The position numbers and the translations under genes are program-made. Shown here one piece after another: positions 63,908-64,000 of a stretch of 64,000 nt of DNA. The DNA lies in the NCBI RefSeq assembly GCF_002934455.1, contig NZ_PTIR01000002.1:459620-523619 (forward strand), given 5' to 3'. Below the pieces are notes generated by a model. The model ran no database searches. It was not told where the DNA came from and saw only the letters and a list, made by a program, of their open reading frames with translations. This DNA is from Trinickia symbiotica (GTDB taxonomy: Bacteria > Pseudomonadota > Gammaproteobacteria > Burkholderiales > Burkholderiaceae). Numbering within the stretch: position 1 is the first letter of the stretch; the number at the start of each line of letters is the position of its first letter.

Positions 63908-64000
63908 TCTGGCGTCAACTACAACCGCCGCCGACGACAACTAAAATTGCCGCCCTATGCTGCTACCGGGGCTGACGCCGTCGGCTTCGCGCCGGCAGCT
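63908..64000. mobile_element. Possible end of a mobile element interrupting the GGDEF gene
   Basis: The last ~90 bases share nothing with a GGDEF coding sequence. They start at the exact point where homology breaks, with TGTCTGGCGTCAACTAC and then an ACAACTAAAATTGCCG stretch reminiscent of insertion-sequence termini. The other end and any transposase lie outside the window, so family and direct repeats cannot be checked. Confidence 0.35.

Noticed and set aside
1..64000. CRISPR arrays, tRNA and rRNA genes
   Set aside because: No regularly spaced direct repeats, cloverleaf sequences or rRNA segments were recognised by reading the window.

Overview
The window is high-GC DNA with dense, often overlapping genes. 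Its families (DUF4148, HMA_2/DUF5132, many LysR regulators, paired Hsp70/DUF2760, AAHS-type MFS, fused PotBC-type permease, HAF-repeat protein) point to a betaproteobacterium of the Burkholderiaceae, close to Paraburkholderia, Trinickia or Caballeronia. This is an inference from gene content; no rRNA or tRNA gene was seen. The window reads as accessory chromosome or chromid DNA: catabolic operons, transporters, regulators and small membrane proteins, with mobile-element traces near the right end.

Layout, left to right. 1-3759: the 3' end of a P2-type cation ATPase faces three HMA_2-like proteins and a DUF5132 protein. 3850-6615: a compact operon encodes a Crp-like protein fused to a FliG-like C-terminus, followed by MotA and MotB; no other flagellar gene is present. 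6784-12247: cupin, DUF4148 protein, nicotinate phosphoribosyltransferase, LysR regulator and a Cache chemoreceptor. 12244-19898: a LysR regulator divergent from a tightly packed UbiD-UbiX-MFS-ThDP enzyme-FMN dehydrogenase operon, probably for uptake and breakdown of an aromatic or 2-hydroxy acid. 19910-23023: small envelope proteins, an EF-hand protein and a lipoprotein S10 peptidase. 23604-27506: an XRE regulator with a clear operator plus a DUF1640 membrane protein, a shortened DUF2182 protein, DUF899, a winged-helix regulator and a Vgb/YncE-like propeller protein. 27600-29821: DHA2 drug exporter and HAD phosphatase. 29858-35051: the DUF2760-Hsp70-Hsp70 operon. 35268-40389: XRE-cupin regulator, SDR, divergent QueA-like protein, beta-hydroxyacid dehydrogenase and SulP transporter. 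40600-46270: orphan LacI regulator with a perfect operator, AhpD-like protein, LysR, trans-aconitate methyltransferase, VOC protein and MFS exporter. 46532-53852: an enoyl-CoA hydratase, polyamine-type ABC importer, acyl-CoA ligase and IclR operon. 53907-57541: SRPBCC protein, DUF3820 protein, a seven-repeat secreted HAF protein and a LuxR regulator with a palindrome between the last two. 57974-64000: an IS91-type remnant, a molybdopterin oxidoreductase, an MHYT-PAS histidine kinase and a PAS-GGDEF gene that loses its GGDEF core about 90 bases before the window ends.

The strongest candidate for an undescribed system is the operon at 3850-6615. It has a MotA/MotB-type ion-driven stator and, in the same transcript, the only other gene carries a FliG-like C-terminal region behind a Crp-like sensor/HTH module. 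The paired Hsp70/DUF2760 operon and the HMA_2/DUF5132/P-ATPase cluster are the next most interesting; both are recurrent but poorly understood. Start codons were re-chosen from ribosome-binding sites, overlaps and family alignment, because several open frames extend far upstream of the true start.
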